In this document: positions 61,469 to 64,000 of the stretch, in pieces
Numbering within the stretch: the stretch's first letter is position 1
Layout of the letters: each line of letters begins with the position of its first letter
Origin: Rudaea sp. 3F27F6
GTDB lineage: Bacteria; Pseudomonadota; Gammaproteobacteria; Xanthomonadales; Rhodanobacteraceae
Length of the DNA: 64,000 nt
Direction: 5' to 3'
NCBI RefSeq assembly: GCF_005503555.1
Contig: NZ_SCNG01000005.1
Span: 310,001-374,000, forward strand
The notes under the pieces: generated by a model
The model's input: the letters and a program-made list of their open reading frames with translations, nothing else
Databases searched by the model: none
Told to the model about the DNA's origin: nothing
Made by a program: the position numbers and the translations under genes

Positions 61469-62569
61469 TCAGGCGGCGGCGCGCAGGTTGAGTTCGCTGG
61501 TGCGGTCGAACACGTGAAGTTTGTCGAGATCCACCGCGAGGCGCACATGTTCACCGGGACGCAGGCGCAAGTGGCCGCCGACGCGCGCGACGAGGCGCTC
61601 GCTGGCGCCGATCGAGACATTCAGTATCGTCTCCGCGCCGAGCGGCTCGACGACCTCGGCGATGCCGTCGAGGCAGGCGTGTCCGGGCTGTGCGTCTGCT
61701 GCGGCGAGGTGCAGTGCCTCCGGCCGGATGCCGAGCCAGACCGGCTGGGCGTCGGCGAGGGCGAACCGCGCGTGCAGCGCGTTCGGCAAGGGGACGGTGA
61801 AGCCGGCGCCGGACAGCGTCCCCGATTGCCAGCGCGCTTCGACGAAACCCATCGCCGGCGAGCCGATGAAGCCGCCGACGAACTTGTTGAGCGGACGTTC
61901 GTAGAGTTCGATCGGCGCGGCGATCTGCTGGATCTCGCCGTCCTTCATCACCACGATGCGGTCGCCCATGGTCATCGCCTCGACCTGATCGTGGGTGACG
62001 TAAATCGTCGTCACGCCGAGGCGCCGGTGCAAGCGCGAGATCGAGGCGCGCATTTCGCCGCGCAGCTTGGCGTCGAGATTCGACAGCGGCTCATCCATCA
62101 GGAACACCTTCGGCTCGCGCACGATCGCGCGGCCGAGCGCGACGCGCTGGCGCTGGCCACCCGACAGGGCCGCGGGCTTGCGTTCGAGCAATTCGTCGAG
62201 CTGCAGCATCTGCGCGGCGTCGAGCACGCGCCGGGCGATCTCGGCCTTGGGCCGGCCGGCGAGCTTGAGCGCGAAACCCATGTTTTCGCGCACGGTCATA
62301 TGCGGATAGAGCGCGTAGTTCTGGAACACCATGGCGATGTCGCGCTCTTTCGGCGGCAGCAGGTTGACCGCGCGGCCGTCGATTTCGAGCGTGCCCGAGG
62401 AAATTTCCTCGAGCCCGGCGATCATGCGCAGCGTGGTCGACTTGCCGCAGCCCGAGGGGCCGACGAAGACGACGAATTCGCCGTCGCCGACGTCGAGGTT
62501 GAAGTCTTTCACCGCGGCATGCCCGTCGGCATAACGCTTGCTGATATTGCGCAGGTTGACGGCGGCCAT
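61469..62569 (-). CDS. Sugar ABC transporter ATP-binding protein, UgpC/MalK type
   Basis: 366 residues from the ATG at 62569. Walker A is GPSGCGKST, the signature is [14 protein letters not shown], Walker B is [12 protein letters not shown], and the switch His lies in VTHDQ. A C-terminal TOBE/OB region (about 240-366) is typical of MalK/UgpC. It powers uptake of sugars or glycerol phosphate. No permease or binding-protein gene is adjacent, so it probably serves permeases encoded elsewhere. Confidence 0.93.
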   Translation of the reverse strand: MAAVNLRNISKRYADGHAAVKDFNLDVGDGEFVVFVGPSGCGKSTTLRMIAGLEEISSGTLEIDGRAVNLLPPKERDIAMVFQNYALYPHMTVRENMGFALKLAGRPKAEIARRVLDAAQMLQLDELLERKPAALSGGQRQRVALGRAIVREPKVFLMDEPLSNLDAKLRGEMRASISRLHRRLGVTTIYVTHDQVEAMTMGDRIVVMKDGEIQQIAAPIELYERPLNKFVGGFIGSPAMGFVEARWQSGTLSGAGFTVPLPNALHARFALADAQPVWLGIRPEALHLAAADAQPGHACLDGIAEVVEPLGAETILNVSIGASERLVARVGGHLRLRPGEHVRLAVDLDKLHVFDRTSELNLRAAA

Positions 62570-62696
62570 GACGCTGTTCCGGACACGAGACGGGCGACTG
62601 CGAGGGTACGCTACCTTGCGGATTCCGACCAAGCCCTACTGTCCGGGCCCGGCTGCGCGTATCATGACGCTCCTTTGCGTCAGGACCGGAGTGTCG

Positions 62697-63266
62697 GTGA
62701 GCATCAAGAGTGATCGTTGGATCCGCCGCATGGCGGATAAGCACGGCATGATCGAACCGTTCGAAGCGGGGCAGGTGAGGGTCAACGCTTCCGGCGGCAA
62801 GCTGATTTCCTACGGTACGTCGAGTTACGGTTACGACGTGCGCTGTGCCGACGAGTTCAAAATCTTTACCAATATTAATTCGACCATCGTCGACCCCAAG
62901 CATTTCGATTCGCGCAGCTTCGTCGACGTGAAGGCGCCCGAGTGCATCATCCCGCCGAATTCCTTCGCTTTGGCGCGTACGGTCGAGTATTTCCGCATAC
63001 CGCGCAACGTGCTGACCGTCTGCCTCGGCAAGAGCACCTACGCGCGCTGCGGCATCATCGTCAACGTCACCCCGCTCGAACCCGAGTGGGAAGGCCATGT
63101 GACCCTGGAGTTTTCCAACACGACGCCGCTGCCGGCGCGCATCTACGCCAACGAAGGCGTCGCGCAGATGCTGTTCTTCGAATCGGACGAGGTTTGTGAG
63201 GTAAGCTATGCGGACCGCGGCGGCAAGTATCAGGGTCAGCGCGGGGTCACCCTGCCGCAGGCATGA
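62697..63266 (+). CDS. dcd: dCTP deaminase
   Basis: 189 residues from the GTG at 62697, giving [21 protein letters not shown], the usual family start. Conserved stretches [47 protein letters not shown] with the catalytic Glu, and [15 protein letters not shown] are present. It converts dCTP to dUTP for thymidylate synthesis. Full length. Confidence 0.96.
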   Translation: MSIKSDRWIRRMADKHGMIEPFEAGQVRVNASGGKLISYGTSSYGYDVRCADEFKIFTNINSTIVDPKHFDSRSFVDVKAPECIIPPNSFALARTVEYFRIPRNVLTVCLGKSTYARCGIIVNVTPLEPEWEGHVTLEFSNTTPLPARIYANEGVAQMLFFESDEVCEVSYADRGGKYQGQRGVTLPQA

Positions 63267-63340
63267 TTCCGACAGACTGCAGCCATCCGCATCCGTCACC
63301 GTCGAGTCCTGATCCCACGAATTCGAGGCACGCAACAGAC

Positions 63341-63745
63341 ATGCAAAAGCTCAATTTGGCCCAAGGTTTCAAACTCGTCCTGCTCGCACTGCTGCTTGCC
63401 GCGTTGGCGGCCTGCGGACGCGACAACATCAAAGAAGGCACGTCCGACGCGGCCACGTCGCCGAACCAGTACGACCTCGTCGTACGCGCGGACAAGGACG
63501 GCCAGTTCGATCTCGACAATGCCACCGTCGACACGCAAACGCTGCGCGACCATATCCGCTACCGCAACGAGAACGGCCAGCCCGTCCACTCGATCCTGCT
63601 CAAGCCCGGCGAGAAGCAGAAGGTCACCAATGCGCAGGTCGCCGGCCTTGCCGGCATCTCGCGCGACCTGAAGATCGAAAGCTACGTGCTCGACAACGAC
63701 GGCAAGCTCAAAGTCATCCAGATTGCCGACGACGGCAAGAAATAA
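63341..63745 (+). CDS. Small lipoprotein, unknown function
   Basis: 134 residues. A signal with lipobox LAAC (Cys about residue 25) predicts a lipid-anchored protein. The mature part contains repeated DxDG-like turns (RADKDGQFDLDN, LDNDGKLKVIQIADDGKK). I recognise no family. The next gene also encodes an exported protein and follows after 25 nt. Confidence 0.72.
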   Translation: MQKLNLAQGFKLVLLALLLAALAACGRDNIKEGTSDAATSPNQYDLVVRADKDGQFDLDNATVDTQTLRDHIRYRNENGQPVHSILLKPGEKQKVTNAQVAGLAGISRDLKIESYVLDNDGKLKVIQIADDGKK

Positions 63746-63770
63746 CGCTCACTATTCGGGAGAGATCCAC

Positions 63771-64000
63771 ATGCACATGCGTCGCACCATCACCGTCCTC
63801 GCCGCCGCGCTCAGCTTGGCTTTCGCCGGCGCGAGCATCGCGCGCGACATCGAAGACGGCAGGCTGATCATCAAGATCACCAAGGACGGCAAGTACCAGG
63901 TCGGTGACGCGGTCACCGTGGACAAGGTCGGCATGTACGGCGCGGTCGGCGGCTTCTATCAGGAAGGTCTGGACAAGAACAAGCCGCTCAGAGGCATTCT
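63771..64000 (+). CDS. Exported protein, partial (C-terminus outside window)
   Basis: 76 codons before the window ends. A signal peptide (MHMRRTITVLAAALSLAFAGASIA) precedes RDIEDGRLIIKITKDGKYQV. GGGAGA lies 8 nt upstream of the ATG at 63771; the ATG at 63777 is also possible. It is probably co-transcribed with the lipoprotein gene at 63341. No family assigned. Confidence 0.65.
   Translation, partial: MHMRRTITVLAAALSLAFAGASIARDIEDGRLIIKITKDGKYQVGDAVTVDKVGMYGAVGGFYQEGLDKNKPLRGI

Noticed and set aside
1-64000. CRISPR arrays, tRNA, rRNA, prophage or insertion sequences
   Set aside because: No regularly spaced direct repeats of CRISPR type, no cloverleaf or rRNA sequence recognised, and no transposase or phage structural gene found by reading.

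Overview
This 64 kb window is GC-rich, densely coded chromosomal DNA. It most likely comes from a gammaproteobacterium of the Xanthomonadales/Lysobacterales group. The evidence is the gene content (fused RlmKL, FabV, Bpt leucyltransferase, 'IIVTAQKR'-type TonB-dependent receptors) and the dRS3/REP-like interspersed repeats that begin CTCGTCATYCCCGC. The assignment is by recognition only. I saw no rRNA, tRNA, CRISPR array, prophage or transposase.

Region 1 (2-20795) is a peptide and D-amino-acid catabolic island. A divergent promoter region with two 16-bp GATAC-N6-GTATC palindromes separates an M81 (MlrC-like) metallopeptidase from an alpha/beta hydrolase. Next come two paralogous TonB-dependent receptors, an XRE-cupin regulator, two M19 dipeptidases, a DUF1611/DgcN-type N-acetyltransferase, two exported serine hydrolases of the beta-lactamase fold, a DgcA/dipeptide-epimerase enolase, a POT peptide transporter, a YkvI-like transporter and an N-acyl-D-amino-acid deacylase. 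I infer uptake of a D-residue-containing peptide across the outer membrane, periplasmic trimming, import, and cytosolic acetylation plus epimerisation of D-glutamate-type products. Several enzymes lack residues that are canonical for their family.

Region 2 (20796-32552) starts and ends with two ~0.7 kb imperfect inverted-repeat elements (20811-21553 and 31249-31935). Between them lie a minus-strand SPFH / membrane protein / Arc-like / CPBP / M15 operon, an MFS transporter, a transglutaminase-like protein and a minus-strand tesB - DUF2007 - HAD - bpt run. An AmpD-like amidase follows the second element.

Region 3 (32609-48263) is mostly housekeeping and miscellaneous genes: rlmKL, a Gly/Tyr-rich secreted protein with a textbook terminator, a methyltransferase, an S41-type peptidase, hutU, YciI, a DUF4349 lipoprotein, a GNAT acetyltransferase, an efflux transporter, DUF72 and a nitrilase-family hydrolase.

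Region 4 (48692-53617) is the other highlight. One gene encodes a metzincin-type zinc protease fused to a CHAT (caspase-like) protease. An SGNH hydrolase with a basic tail follows on the same strand, and a two-domain N-acetylmuramoyl-L-alanine amidase converges on it. I do not recognise this combination as a described system.

Region 5 (53811-64000) holds PAP2 phosphatase plus GT4 glycosyltransferase, DUF2147, apbC, fabV, a TetR regulator with two palindromic operators facing an isochorismatase-like/AbrB operon, an orphan sugar-ABC ATPase, dcd and two small exported proteins, the last cut by the window edge.
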